In this document: positions 47,340-59,250 of the stretch, piece by piece
Layout of the letters: each line of letters starts with the position of its first letter
Position numbering within the stretch: the first letter of the stretch is position 1
NCBI GenBank assembly: GCA_944548615.1
Contig: OX155952.1
Span: 2,011,001-2,075,000, forward strand
Direction: 5' to 3'
Origin: Micropterix aruncella
Lineage: Eukaryota; Arthropoda; Insecta; Lepidoptera; Micropterigidae
DNA: 64,000 nt
Translations under genes and position numbers: made by a program
The notes under the pieces: generated by a model
Told to the model about the DNA's origin: nothing
What the model saw: the letters and a program-made list of their open reading frames with translations, nothing else
Databases searched by the model: none

Positions 47340-47420
47340 GCGGTGTCGACTACAACGGGAGAACCCGTCATCCCAGGCTGGTAAATATGTGATCGTTCCT
47401 TCAGCCGTTGGAAAAATAGG
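47340..47420 (-). repeat. GC-rich tRNA-like repeat, subfamily A, short tail fragment
   Basis: GTGTCGACTACAACGGGAGA to CAGGCTGGTAAATATGTGATC matches the tail end of subfamily A in reverse. Confidence 0.6.
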
Positions 47421-47829
47421 ACGAGGGCTGAGAATCTAGGATTGAGGGCGGTACAGGGGTCAAATATATTAGGTACGTAACGCGTTTTTAGGACATTTAT
47501 CCCCTCCTTCTCCCCCCTAAAAGACAATGTTACGTAATATTTATTTTTCGGTCGATTAACTTGAAATTTTGACACAACGTTGCATTTGAATACAGACAAA
47601 AGTCGTCTAGTTGAGCTAGTTGATCCCTTATCACTCGAGGCCTTTTTCGCATTTAAGAAAATCTACATCGCATTGGAAAAATACCATTTCAATACGACAA
47701 AAATACTTAAAACATAGTATGAAAATAATACTAAAATACTAAAAAATAATACTTAAATACTATAAAAATCTTAGAATGGAGGTGACCCAACCATTGACAT
47801 ATAACTACTAGACCCCGTGACCAGCCTGA

Positions 47830-48064
47830 GAATGCGTCAGCCGAATAGAAAGAGACAGCAGCATATAGTGTCCCCTCCATCCTTGTCTAGTCGTGCATTC
47901 ACGGAGACACGTACATATGTCACTATGTCAACGCGTTTATTTCACTATGGCAACGCTTCGACGCCATAAGTCTGCTATGCTATGGATAAACGCGCATGCG
48001 CAACTAGACAAGGATATAGGGAGTCTCATATGCCCCTATCTCTTTCTATTCGGTGAACGCATTC
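47830..48064. repeat. Foldback repeat with about 68-bp arms
   Basis: The arm GAATGCGTCAGCCGAATAGA, running through CCTTGTCTAGTCGTGC, is repeated reverse-complemented at 47996-48064 with several mismatches. Flanks contain AAATACT-type A-rich repeats. It is a probable MITE of unknown superfamily; no target duplication was fixed. Confidence 0.65.
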
Positions 48065-48239
48065 ACTCACAACCCACCTTAGCACTCCAGTTCTCTATTT
48101 TGTTACCCTCTATGGACCTAACTGATTTTTTCTGAACATCATGTTGAAAAATACCATGTTTTAACACGGAAAATAATACCAAAACAAGTACAAAAAATAC
48201 TGCTTAAATACTACGAAAATACCAGTGGACACAATAAAC

Positions 48240-49990
48240 TTCCCGGGCGCCGTAGCGGCGCCGCTCGAGTGCTAAGAGTTAATATAAAAATTGTTTAAAT
48301 AATCATTTAAAAACGAAATTATAGTATCAAACATTAAAAAAATATATTTGTTTCGAAGTTTTGAGTAGGTTGACCATGTTCGTGGTGTCACGTCTATATT
48401 ACGTAGCTTTGATGTCTTCCATGTCTGGACATTTAGAAACCTTGCCTAAGACGATTTCATTTTTTTATTTTTTATTTGTATTACGTTACGTAACCAATGA
48501 CCAACCCCCCCCCCCCTCCACAGTATCAATTTGTAAAAAATCTCACCCCCCTCCCTCTATAAAGATTTACGTAATATATAGATGGCCACTAAGTAAATTT
48601 CAAAATAAATAAATATTTTGCGCGGTTGGTAACACACACGTGTCGATGCGAGCATCAGCAGGGTTTACTGTTTAATTTGTTTTCCTCCAGCTCCCTTGTT
48701 GATAACTGTCTACGGACCTTTACGTAGATTGTTTTGGTGGTCTATTGTATGATACGATACAGGCGTAGGACGTATTGTATATTTATTACGCGAAGGCCCA
48801 CGACCTATATCAACAAAGTATTCATTATATTATATTTGAAGTATTCATTTTCCCTTCGCCTTCCACAATTAGAATTGAATGGACAGTCACTGTTTGATAT
48901 ATTAATAAATCACCGCATTACATTAATGGATATTAGATACTTGTAATTATCTGTAATGTGACTATTGTAATAGTCTATGTAATATCACATTTAAATGATC
49001 AGCAATAGAAAAAACAACAAACAAAAAATGATTAAAAAAATATAGATTTTTTTTAAAAGTACGATTAATATAAAATGAATGTATTTTATAATTTAGGACC
49101 GTTTTCTGTAAATGATACATCATACATCAGCAAAAATCTTTTTACAGGATGAACATTTTTATCCATAAAACGTTTTCTAAGAATTACATTTAAGTTAAAC
49201 ATACAATTGTAAGTCTTAAATCGGATATCAATAATTTTAAACGCATACTGATAATTATAATTACAAATTTTCTTTAACCGCCCACCGACACGAACGTACG
49301 TGATACGGCCGCTATAATATCGCCCAAACACAATAACCCGTATCATGTACGATCAAGTTGGTTCGAGTACAAAAACGAAAAAAAAAAAAACCGAAACCCA
49401 CAAAGCCTACGTGATACGTCAAATTGTTCCTACGATTCTAAATACACATAGGGTAATAAATAGGTCTCTTGAGTAAAAAAAATGTCTGGTATATTGTAAA
49501 CAAGTATTGTTATTGAGAAATCTAATGAAAAAACCCATCGATTGTTTACCTATTTTTTGAATAATAACCCAAAGTGCGTTTTTTTATCAGAACCAAACTT
49601 TTGCATATATCACTTTGACAAAATCTTCTATGGTAAATTCAACATCGACAATTTTATAATAATTATTTACTCGACTAGACAAATGAAAAAAAAATCTTGG
49701 TAAGGTTATAGTTATTATCTCCTAATATGACAGTGTAACAACATCTTTGCTGATGTCATTAAAAAATCGGTTATTCCACCACAAGGATTTCCCGGAAGAT
49801 TAAACATTCCACCACAAGTAGCCAAGGACTGATTTCATTTAAATATTCATTGCATAAATAAAATCGATGAGACCCTCTCTCGGTCGACGGATGAACCCGT
49901 TTGGGTTCTGTTGCACAACTGCCTCAAGTGGCTCGGTTCGTTTCTCGGCTAGCCTCGCGCAGCTCCACGTTAATATTTTATATTTGTATG
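48240..49990. other. Non-coding stretch with one dispersed repeat
   Basis: It holds a direct copy of the 3575-3690 repeat at about 49455-49580, a poly-C tract at 48506-48517 and AT-rich filler. No gene recognised; the open frames at 48361-48946 and 49086-49346 have no family motif. Confidence 0.4.
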
Positions 49991-50009
49991 GCGGAATGTA
50001 AATATTAGA

Positions 50010-50345
50010 ACAGCCTGTATAAGAGATATTCCAAGCAAAATTTCACAACGTGATTTCGGACCAACAAGGCACCTGCATCTGTGTGTCAAATGTCAAGTCT
50101 CTAAGTACAATATTTTCAGATTGATGTATTACTAGTGCGCCCCCTGGTAGACCGTTTTCAACCAAAACGATATCATGGAGAGGAATACACACAGACAGAC
50201 TTCAATCTATAAATGGTCCTAATCGTCTCAGGGGGGCTCAAAATTGATATTTCCGTCTTCATCTCGAAAACATTTTTTTGCGCGTTTACAATACTTTCCC
50301 TCCTGGTCGGTTGGTGGGCCGGGAGAGTAAACCATGTCACATAAA
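50010..50345 (+). repeat. Dispersed repeat family D, uninterrupted copy
   Basis: It runs from GAGATATTCCAAGCAAAATT through CAACAAGGCACC, GGAATACACACAGACAGAC, GTCTCAGGGGGGCTC and CGTCTTCATCTCGAAAA to GTCGGTTGGTGGGCCGGG. The same order occurs at 60410-61133 plus 62570-62660, where a hAT splits it. Confidence 0.7.
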
Positions 50346-51435
50346 TCAGAATCAAAGTTTATCTATGAATGATGTTTCGCTTTGAAAAACTCACATTTTC
50401 CGCCTGCTAAAAAAAGGTTAAGGTATCAATAAAAAAAAACACTGATGTCTCCAGCTCCGAGAGAAGTACTTGAAACCACTTGGATAGTCATTTTTGAAAA
50501 CAAACCTGATGTATCACTTTGAGAAAACGGTCCTTAATTGCAGTCATTCAAATGTAAAATAAGAGGTTGGTAAAATGGCCGTGTCGAACGCTTGACAGCT
50601 TCTTCCTGGTCTTTAAACCGCTACTCATCTTTGATTCCCGCTTGAGCACGCTACTTATCTTTGATTCCCGTTATTGTAAAATTATTATTGGGACTCACGG
50701 AGTATACAGTACGTTACAGGAGTCAGTGTTCGCGCCGAGAACTGACTCGCACTGTTTGCATAGAGTCAGACGGTCGTGGTTATTTTTCCACGGTAGGCGC
50801 ACGTTATTGTAGTCAGTGGGGGACAAACGAGTTTTCGAAAACGATATAATTTGATACGAGTGAATTATTTGTTAAGAAAATTTTCCTATCTGCTGCTAGA
50901 AGAGTTGACGGAAATGTTAGATGAATAGGTATCGAAAAGAAACGTCAGTTTCGCTAGTTAAATTTTCGACACGACGGGATGTCACCCTACATCGCAGCTA
51001 GACGAGGTGGTGGGGGAGCAGACTGACTTCAAAATATATAGCAGGGATATTGAGGTCAGCACTGACGCGACAGCGCTTTAAACTAGCACTAACTTGTCTG
51101 TAAAATGAAGTAAGTAACTGGCTCAATATAAATCAGCCTTTAGATTATTATCGAAGACTCAAACAACTGATTGACACTTACTTTCGGGCTCGTATTATTA
51201 TAATATCCACGACACATCATCTAAGGCGATACTAAATCAGCCCACACTACACCGTCGAGGGAGCGTATCAGCCTACACCCATTAAACCCTAATCCAGTAA
51301 ACCGTCACTAATTCACATGAGCCGCCTTTTGCACGCCAGTAAAATTAATCGGTATCCAACGAGAAACTAGCTATTTGACGCCGAACCCAAGATGCGAAAT
51401 TATTGGATTACAGTGTTTCCATTGTCCAAAGGGGG
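50346..51435. other. Non-coding stretch
   Basis: A short direct duplication (CTACTCATCTTTGATTCCCG and CTACTTATCTTTGATTCCCG, about 31 bp apart) lies near 50620-50670. No gene recognised. Confidence 0.35.
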
Positions 51436-51439
51436 CTAA

Positions 51440-51610
51440 AAGGCCTAGTGCAGTTGAGCCATTATGACCCATGTGTTAGGGTCGGCCGAACTCACAGGTC
51501 AACACCTATAAGGCAGCCTCCAAGTAGAAGTGCGAGTCCGGGTAAGATTCGGTGCCTGCGGGCCAGTTCCCATGGAAATAGTCCTGCAGCGGAATCTAGT
51601 GGCTAGTTAC
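51440..51610 (+). repeat. GC-rich tRNA-like repeat, subfamily A, head fragment
   Basis: GTTGAGCCATTATGACCCAT, ACTCACAGGTCAACACC and CAGTTCCCATGGAAATAG match the first quarter of subfamily A. Confidence 0.65.
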
Positions 51611-51739
51611 ATTATCCTTGCTTAAATACCTATGTGTACCAATTTCCAGGTACTACAAAGTTTTATCCTATTCATAATGTCAAACAACCGGTATAGTCTT
51701 TGATTTCATAGATGGCAATAGGTCAATATCTTAGAAAGA

Positions 51740-52240
51740 CGGTTTCTGGCATTCGATAGTTCGCCAGATACAACACTGGTTTTGCATGGTGCTCTGCCCA
51801 GGGCTAGCCCGAGAGAATTCTCAATATCTACTCTCATAGAACGACGTTTTCTGACATTCGGTAGATACAACACTAGTTTTGCAGGGTGCTCTGCCCAGGG
51901 CTAGCCCGAGAGAATTCTCAATATCTACTCTCATAGAACGACGTTTTCTGACATTCGGTAGTTCGGCAGATACAACACTAGTTTTGCAGGGTGCTCTGCC
52001 CAGGGCTAGCCCGAGAGAATTCTCAATATCTACATACTCTCATAGAACGACGTTTTCTGACATTCGGTAGTTCGGCAGATACAACACTAGTTTTGCAGGG
52101 TGCTCTGCCCAGGGCTAGCCCGAGAGAATTCTCAATATCTACTCTCATAGAACGACGTTTTCTGACATTCGGTAGTTCGCCAGATACAACACTGGTTTTG
52201 AAGGGTGCTCTGCCCAGGGCTAGCCCGAGAGAATTCTATC
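51740..52240 (+). repeat. Minisatellite, five units of about 105 bp
   Basis: GCTCTGCCCAGGGCTAGCCC occurs at 51791, 51888, 51993, 52102 and 52207, giving spacings of 97, 105, 109 and 105 bp. The 97-bp unit lacks an 8-bp TTCGGCAG block and the 109-bp unit has an extra 4 bp. Because 105 is a multiple of three, one frame stays open over part of the array. Confidence 0.92.
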
Positions 52241-52770
52241 ATTCAATTTATCTCACCTCGCCAGAGCTCACCTATGAGAGCAGTTGGTCGGTCCGCGAAA
52301 CAAGGTGGCCTTGCGGCTTACGCTGCACGAAACCATTAAGCATGCTGGAATGTATTACTGAAAGTCACTAATAAAAAGAAACGTTTAATTCGCCTGGCTT
52401 TCGGCATATAGCAGGACTGCCCAGACCGGCTGATCTATGCTAATCCAACTCGAGCCGTAAGTGGAATGTAGGAATTCCATCTAAATGAAATTAAATAATA
52501 TTATACGACGGCAACCGTTGTCCGACACGATTCTCTCCGCTTACTTTCGTCATTCGGATGCGGATTCTTGCGGTGAATCAGTTCAGACGGTCTTTTAATA
52601 CAAACTCGATAATGAATCTTGTTCGATTGTTCCCGTTCTGTCGTGAGGACAGCATTCCTATGGAGGCGATGCGCACAGTGGGCGGCTCGTAGATATATTT
52701 TTAACAAGAGCAGATGCTAGGTAGAAGAAGGTGGGACGATTTCGTTCGTCGTTAACGTGTCCGGGCTGGG

Positions 52771-53060
52771 TTAGGACACGTCTTTCCAAAAGTATGCAGC
52801 CTGGATGGCCTTGTCGTTCGCCTCTTGTAGGCCCTGGTGTGTGATAGAGGTTGACAACTGCGGGCCGGATAGGAAGTGGTCTTCATCCAGCAGCGTTCCA
52901 CAGTCGCTAACAGATTCTCTGTCACCCTCGGTCTGTTGAGACTACGCCAGGTGGTATAGAGGACGTAGGACCCTAATGCTATTTCTTCCTTTACGTCCTC
53001 GCCAAGTGATGCGGTTCGAAGACTGACTGCCTTGGAACGGGTGTGTGCGGCTCAACAATG
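52771..53060 (-). other. GC-rich candidate coding remnant, unrecognised
   Basis: On the minus strand a frame open from about 53060 reads SKAVSLRTASLGEDVKEEI then ALGSYVLYTTWRSLNRPRV. A second overlapping frame reads DCGTLLDEDHFLSGP then QLSTSITHQGLQEANDKA and stops at 52771. Together they look like one protein with a frameshift, but I cannot name a family, and high GC makes chance open frames likely. No clear splice signals. Confidence 0.2.
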
Positions 53061-53442
53061 ACTTTCGCGATTTGAGGCGATTGTGGTGTAGTTTTTGCCC
53101 GTGTAGTGTGTAGACCTATCATTGATAAAAATATGTATACATTGTTTTGCTTTAGCTTTGCAAAAAAACTAAGGAAAGATATGAACCCCACACTGCACGA
53201 TGATGAAAATTCACATATGATGATGGATGGATGATGATGGAAATGGACAGAGAGATGGAAATTCCTCACCCGTTGTCGTGAAAAAAGGACAAAAATCGCG
53301 GACAAGTGATTTTAAGTTGTGGGATTTTGTGAAATTGTCGTAAATTCTGAAATTGAAATTGAAATTGAAAATGAAATTGTCGTAAATTCTGTGAAAAGAT
53401 ATATATTTTAAAATTATTTTTAACATTTACTATGTTTAACTA

Positions 53443-53933
<491 letters not shown>

Positions 53934-54179
53934 AATTAAATATATTTAATACGTCAAAAATAAATAGAGGGGAATAAAACATAATAAAGATACCCATGTC
54001 TTATCTGTCTCCATTCCTAGCCCCTATAATTTTTGCTTGCAATTATCGAAATCGCTACTAAAAATATAATTTATAACGTTGGTAATTTAAATTCATTTTT
54101 GTATTGAATTCGCAAGCCCCGCAAGCCCAAGCAGGAGTGGATAAAGTTTGTTTTTAAACGCTCTGTGAAAAGGCATTTT

Positions 54180-54270
54180 GATGAATAGTTGCTACGCTCA
54201 CTGCACGGTCGATAGAACGATGAATCGTTAAAACGTCCTGCGGTGACGGGTTCGCCCGTTGTGGTTGACA
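54180..54270 (+). repeat. GC-rich tRNA-like repeat, subfamily A, tail fragment
   Basis: GATAGAACGATGAATCGTTA followed by GGTTCGCCCGTTGTGG matches the subfamily A tail. Confidence 0.6.
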
Positions 54271-54291
54271 TCTCAATATGCTCCCACCTAA

Positions 54292-54547
54292 TTGGGAGCT
54301 AACGGGCCCATGATGAGGTGGCCACGATGACCCATGTGTTCAGGATCGGTCACACTCACAGGTCAACACCCATCCGACGGCCTCCACGCACGGGGTGCGA
54401 ACCTGGGTAGGACACTGGGTCAACCAGGTTGTGACGTAGCTAGATGTTAGATTGTATTGTCCAAAGTCTTCTACGCTCACTGCAGGGCGATAGAACGAAT
54501 AATCGTTAAAACGTCCTGTGGTGACGGGCTCGCCCGTTGTAGTTGAC
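54292..54547 (+). repeat. GC-rich tRNA-like repeat, subfamily A, internally deleted copy
   Basis: Both ends are present (GGGAGCTAACGGGCCCATGA and GGGCTCGCCCGTTGTAGTTG), but the middle about 400 bp are missing. The junction is near CTGGGTCAACCAGGTTGTGA. This shows where the two true ends of the family lie. Confidence 0.75.
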
Positions 54548-54559
54548 ACCGCAAGATGC

Positions 54560-55060
54560 TTCCACCTAACGGTTCCTAATAATTCCACGCAGCTTGGGTG
54601 GTGTTGGCCAATCTTTGTGTTAGCTTGGTCTGCTCAACCCGGTATCCTCCTCTAAGAGGGGCTTAACCTACCAGGGCCGCTGCGAGCTCCTCCTGCGGTT
54701 GTTACCTGCAGTCCGAGATGGTTGGGACCAGACGTGCGGACTCGGGGGAACACCTTGGGTGGAAGTGGGTGGTTGGTGAAGAACCGGGGAGGGGGGGGGG
54801 GGTCTGGAAACGTATGTTTCTTATCCTTGAAACAATCCGTTGGCCACCCGACCCCGAGTGACCTTGACGGACAAAGAACGCCTCGATCCGTGATTCAACT
54901 AAATTACCGCTTACGTCCGGTATTATAGAGTCCGCGCAAGCGATCTCGAATCCGTGACCAGACTGGAGGATGCAGAATTCTGTCCAACTCTGGTAGGTAG
55001 TAAGAGCGTGAGGTCGGATCGCTTCCCAGTGCCTCGCATAATGCGAGGCACTATCATTGG
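54560..55060 (+). repeat. GC-rich tRNA-like repeat, subfamily B, copy 3
   Basis: Blocks CACGCAGCTTGGGTGGTG, TCCTCCTCTAAGAGGGGC, a poly-G tract near 54788, CTTGAAACAATCCGTTGGCC and AGTCCGCGCAAGCGATCTCG are in family order. The head B box is damaged (CTCAACCCGG). Confidence 0.7.
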
Positions 55061-55194
55061 CGATGCGGAAAAAGAAGATTTTATTATCGGTGTTAATGTT
55101 TCATATATTATAAAACACAAAAGTGTAATATAATTCCATTCAGATCTAGACGATTTAGTCCAACCATATCGTGTTTCGACCTTTGGCGATAGTA

Positions 55195-55505
55195 GCGAAA
55201 AAGGTCCCGAAGACCTAATGACAAATACGCCAGCTTATATTTCGTCTACTGTAAGGTCCGGCCCACGGTGCAACGCGTTGCGGCGTGACGTTGCGGGGCT
55301 GGCTGAGAGTATGAGGGGCCGTGGGAAGAGTCCGAAATCGGCCAAAGACCGCGCGGCCGCCTTTCCGCGTACAAGCGGCGTACTTTTTAGCGCATTCCCA
55401 TCTGCGCCACAATGGACACGCGACGAGAGGTAATTTCATGCACGACCCGCGACGTCGCGTCCGCAAACGCCACCGAAAAATAAAGCTATCTCGCCGCGTC
55501 TGACG
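55195..55505. promoter_or_regulatory. CpG island-like patch with a possible first exon
   Basis: CpG-dense, about 60 percent GC by eye. On the plus strand ATGGACACGCGACGAGAG (55412) is followed at once by GTAATT, a possible donor, in a good start context (CCACAATGG). The open frames on both strands (55218-55433 and 55215-55466) have no domain. A gene start, a repeat or chance are all possible. Confidence 0.2.
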
Positions 55506-55599
55506 TCATTTCAATTATTCGCTAACGAGCTGTCGAAACACGTTCGCAGACCATATTTCACCTTTACGATTACGTAATAAGAGGGCGCATCGATTTGAC

Positions 55600-56060
55600 G
55601 CAACAGGCGAACCCGTCACCCCAGGCTGGCATAACGATATGTGATCGTTCTTTCGTCCGTGGGATGAGCGTAGAAGACTTTAGGACGGTACATACCTACC
55701 GTCAAACAATTTCACGAGCCCTTCAGAGGCCAACGCCTTAGCCTTACGGCGAGGCACCGGAGAAAGGTCCCCGCGGGAAGCCTCGCCCTCAGTTTTGGAA
55801 GGATATCTCCGTCTGGAATTAACCATCAGGATACCTCCAACCTCCCAACTGAACTCGGGTTCGAAGTCACTTGCGCGACCTCTACCTGCCGTATATACAG
55901 CGGTGATTCAGTTTGAATCTATAGCGGAATAAAGGCATTTTTTGCCCGGCTCTGAATTCAATTCAGGATCATATAGCCTAAAGGTCATTTCAAGAGTGGT
56001 TGACGACAGGTAAACATCCACCCCGTGCTTAGAAGACAGTATATTTCCATAGTCTCCAGA
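55600..56060 (-). repeat. GC-rich tRNA-like repeat, subfamily A, diverged copy
   Basis: Reverse orientation from CAACAGGCGAACCCGTCACC through CCAACGCCTTAGCC to a decayed end near 56060, with an internal insertion of unrelated sequence around 55745-55840. Confidence 0.6.
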
Positions 56061-56076
56061 CTCCTTCAGCATATAG

Positions 56077-56690
56077 AGTTGTCAACTACAACGGGCGAAC
56101 CCGTCACCTCAGAAAGTTTTAACGATTAGTCGTTCTCTCTCCCGTGAAGTGAACGCAGAATACTTGGACAAAACAATCCACTGCCAAGCTCCGCCACATT
56201 CCCGGAAGAGGCCAACGCCTTAACCGTGAGATAGCCAGGAGTGTTACCCAACGGGCTTACACTCACGCCCTTACTTCCAATTGCGACCAGATTACTCCGG
56301 TCTCTCGATTGGTTACGAGTTCGAGGTCGCTTGCGCGGTTCTCTCCCTTACTAAGCGGTGAAACGGTGTATACCTAATCTATCGCGAACCACGGCATCCT
56401 TTGCCCGGCTGTTCACCTAGGATCGGGTAGCCGATGGTCGTTTCAAGAGCAGTCGCCGCACAGTCGATTGGCTTACGCCGCACGGTGCGCAGACTATCCA
56501 CGGTGCGCAGACTATCGCAGAAGGTTGATTCCTAGGGGAAACTAGCCCTAAGCCGAGAGTCCTACCCGGGCTCGCACTTCATGCGTGGAGGCCGCCGGAT
56601 GGGTGTTGACCCGTGAATGTGACCAACCCTGAACAGAATGGGTCTTCGTGACCAACTCAGCAAGGGCCCATTAGCTCCCCATAGACTCCT
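56077..56690 (-). repeat. GC-rich tRNA-like repeat, subfamily A, near-complete copy
   Basis: From GTTGTCAACTACAACGGGCG to AGGGCCCATTAGCTCCCC. GGTGCGCAGACTATC is duplicated in tandem within it (about 56480-56518). Closely similar to 13459-14075. Confidence 0.75.
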
Positions 56691-56890
56691 TCAGCAATTA
56701 GTCAGAGTGCACAACCGAGTGGCGTCGCAAACCGTCTAGTAGCGCCGGCAGGCAATCCTACCAGGAGAAACCGATTCACCAAACGTGAGGCCTAAGACGC
56801 GAGAGTTTTACCCGGGGTAGCCTTCCATACGAGGAGGATTCAGAATAGGAGTTGAATCGTGAGTTGGGCCGATCCGATAACAAAATGAAT
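56691..56890 (-). repeat. GC-rich tRNA-like repeat, head-side fragment
   Basis: AGACTCCTTCAGCAATTAGT to GAGTTGGGCCGATCC follows the reversed family order and abuts the previous copy. Confidence 0.5.
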
Positions 56891-58530
56891 ATTATGGCCC
56901 AAGCTACACGAAACTATTCGCTACCCTTACATAGGCATACATAGGCATAAGGTGGAGAGCGTACATAACGATTTATGCTACGCCTTTCGGGGTTGCGGTG
57001 CGATCTCCAGAGCGTATGAACGCAGCGGCGGCAGTCCCAGCGACACACCAACAAAACTGTGCCGCTCAGGCTACTCAGCACTAGGCTGGGACGTGATCTC
57101 ACCTCAGACCGAAGCGTCAGTGGTTCGGTGCTCGCTACGAGCTCAAAACATCTCAGAATAATTAAATGAATACATTATGTGGTTACTAATCAGAAATAAC
57201 GAGCGGATAATGCGTCGTTTACAAAGGCCGTCGTAACCGGTATTTTTGGGCAGAGTCTTGTCAACGCAAATACGATAATGGAAACGACCGAACCGAGATC
57301 CATCGCGATCGCCAGCTTTTTCAAAATCACCTTTTTTATAGTCAGTGGCATGCTCGACATAAAGGCATAAAACCACTGGTTCCCAGACGCGAAACGATAA
57401 AGGTATAGACAGACTGGGCCCACGTACGCAACGTATGCATTGCATTATGACATCAGGACCCTTGAATTTGCATGACAACAGATGACTTACAAATATACTT
57501 ATCATACGCAACGCTGCCACGCACGACCAACACAACGTCGACTGCGATCTCCAGATCGGTATAGGAAGGTGAAGAGGATGACGGTACGCTGTCCCACTCT
57601 CAAAACTAGCGTGTTTCTATCGCCTCTTTCTCATGCACAGAGAAAAGAACCGGTGCATGCATTTGCATTTTTTTTACGTTTTGAATGGGAGATCTTTTTT
57701 TTGTCACATTCAATAATAATCACATGTGTATCAACAATAATCACACATGCGGAAGTAATTCTAGGGCCGCTCGATAGGTGGCGACAGTATATTCGAATCG
57801 AATCGAATAATAAAGCATGAAATTATAATGTTATAATAGGTATGTTGTAGCCATATTATATAAATGACGAACAATCAAACAAAACTTTATGGAGTTTATT
57901 GGAGTTTTGACAATCGCAAATTTGAGTTGGAGAATGACAATCGCAATTGAAGCGTAATCTTTAGTCGCGCGTCGAAGCTGACACGCACCCTTTTTTTCCC
58001 TACTATTACGATAAATACTGTGATTTTATTATTTTATAATCGAGTTAAGGATCATTTTTTTTTTGCAATGGAATAGATGTTTTCGAGGAATAGAAGTTGG
58101 ACTCAAATGGGAATAATCACATGATGAAAGTACTACGGATAAACGATTATCATAATATACGTCAGGATCGTTATTAACGGGCAAATTAGGTACAGATACA
58201 TAGCCCTGCCAGTAAAATATGTGTGTCTGTTTGCGCGAGATAAGTCCGCTGGAATTCATTTTTTATTCCGTAATCTGTATTCCTTCATATTTCCTTGAAC
58301 CTATTCTCCTTATTATTCTCTAATACTAAAAAAACATACTCCTAGTATATACATGTCCATACGACCGCGTTACCATGGCAACCATACCGCCGCGAATCAC
58401 AAGAATAAATAAGAAAGCACCTGTCATCAGCTAATGGCCGCCTGATTCAAAAACGTAAAGTAGCTTAGGTCAGCATTGAAAAAAAAGGTATTTTTACGCA
58501 TCCGCAGCCGCCATTCGAATCCGTGAGTAC
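56891..58530. other. Stretch with no recognised gene
   Basis: Overlapping minus-strand frames at 57143-57535 are open in two phases but show no known domain. The remainder is non-coding. An X-box-like palindrome is listed separately. Confidence 0.3.
58369..58382. promoter_or_regulatory. X-box-like RFX site
   Basis: GTTACCATGGCAAC fits the RFX factor X-box (GTTRCCATGGNAAC) with both half-sites intact. In animals X-boxes lie near starts of ciliary genes; no such gene is visible here. Confidence 0.35.
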
Positions 58531-58534
58531 TGAT

Positions 58535-59060
58535 TGGTATTTAACGGTTCCGTGCAGCTTGGGCCTGATGACCTGATTGTCTTGATAACCTGGTGATCTT
58601 GGGTCGGCTTAACTCACGGTTCAATTCCCATCCAATAGCGTCCTCAAAGAGGGCCTCTGTGAACCCCCCGTCGTGGACAGGTGGGATCAGTTGTTCCAAC
58701 TGGGGGAACATCTCGGGCGATATTGGGCGGTTTGTGCATCGAGCGGCGTTTGCCAGTCGACTATGAACTCCGGCGAATAACCGGGGTTATCTGGAATCGT
58801 ACGTTTCCTACGCAGCAGGGGGTGGTTGTTGACCTGATGTCAACTACCTATGAAACGATCCGTTGGTCACCCGATTCCATGTGAGCGCGACGGGCAAGAG
58901 CGCCACGGTCCAAGATCAATTCGAACTGAATTACCGCTAACATCAGGTAGACGGCGCGAACGCGACTTCGAATCTGTGACCAGACTGGAGAATGGAGAAA
59001 TCCGTTTAAATCTGGTAGTAAAGAAGCGAGGCTGCCCGCTTAGTCCACTTCCCAGTAAGC
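58535..59060 (+). repeat. GC-rich tRNA-like repeat, subfamily B, copy 4
   Basis: The head is TTAACGGTTCCGTGCAGCTT, and the B box CACGGTTCAATTCCCATCC follows. The body holds CGTACGTTTCCTACGCAGCA and CAAGATCAATTCGAACTGAA, and the copy ends TGCCCGCTTAGTCCACTTCC. Directly followed by a subfamily A head. Confidence 0.75.
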
Positions 59061-59250
59061 TAATTAGCCATGTTGCAGTTTGGCCACTAAGACCCATGTG
59101 TTCAGGGTCGGTCAAACTCACGGGTCAACACCCTTCCAGCGGCCTCCACGCAGAAGTGCGAGTCCGGATAGGACTCTGGTCTGCGGGCCAGTTTCCCCTG
59201 GGAGTCAACCTTCGGGCGCTTCTGGACAATTTGCACCGTGCGGGTGGAGC
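59061..59250 (+). repeat. GC-rich tRNA-like repeat, subfamily A, head fragment
   Basis: GTTTGGCCACTAAGACCCAT, ACTCACGGGTCAACACCC and TCTGGACAATTTGCACCGTG match the head. It is truncated at about 59250 and joins the palindrome-arm repeat (ACCGAAACGTCGGG...). Confidence 0.7.

Noticed and set aside
51879..52371. Open frames with a repeated GALPRASPREFSIST peptide
   Set aside because: They result from the 105-bp minisatellite unit being a multiple of three; no start context, and other units carry indels.
57143..57535. Two overlapping minus-strand frames (130 and 77 residues)
   Set aside because: Two phases are open over the same DNA and neither shows a known domain, so chance is more likely.
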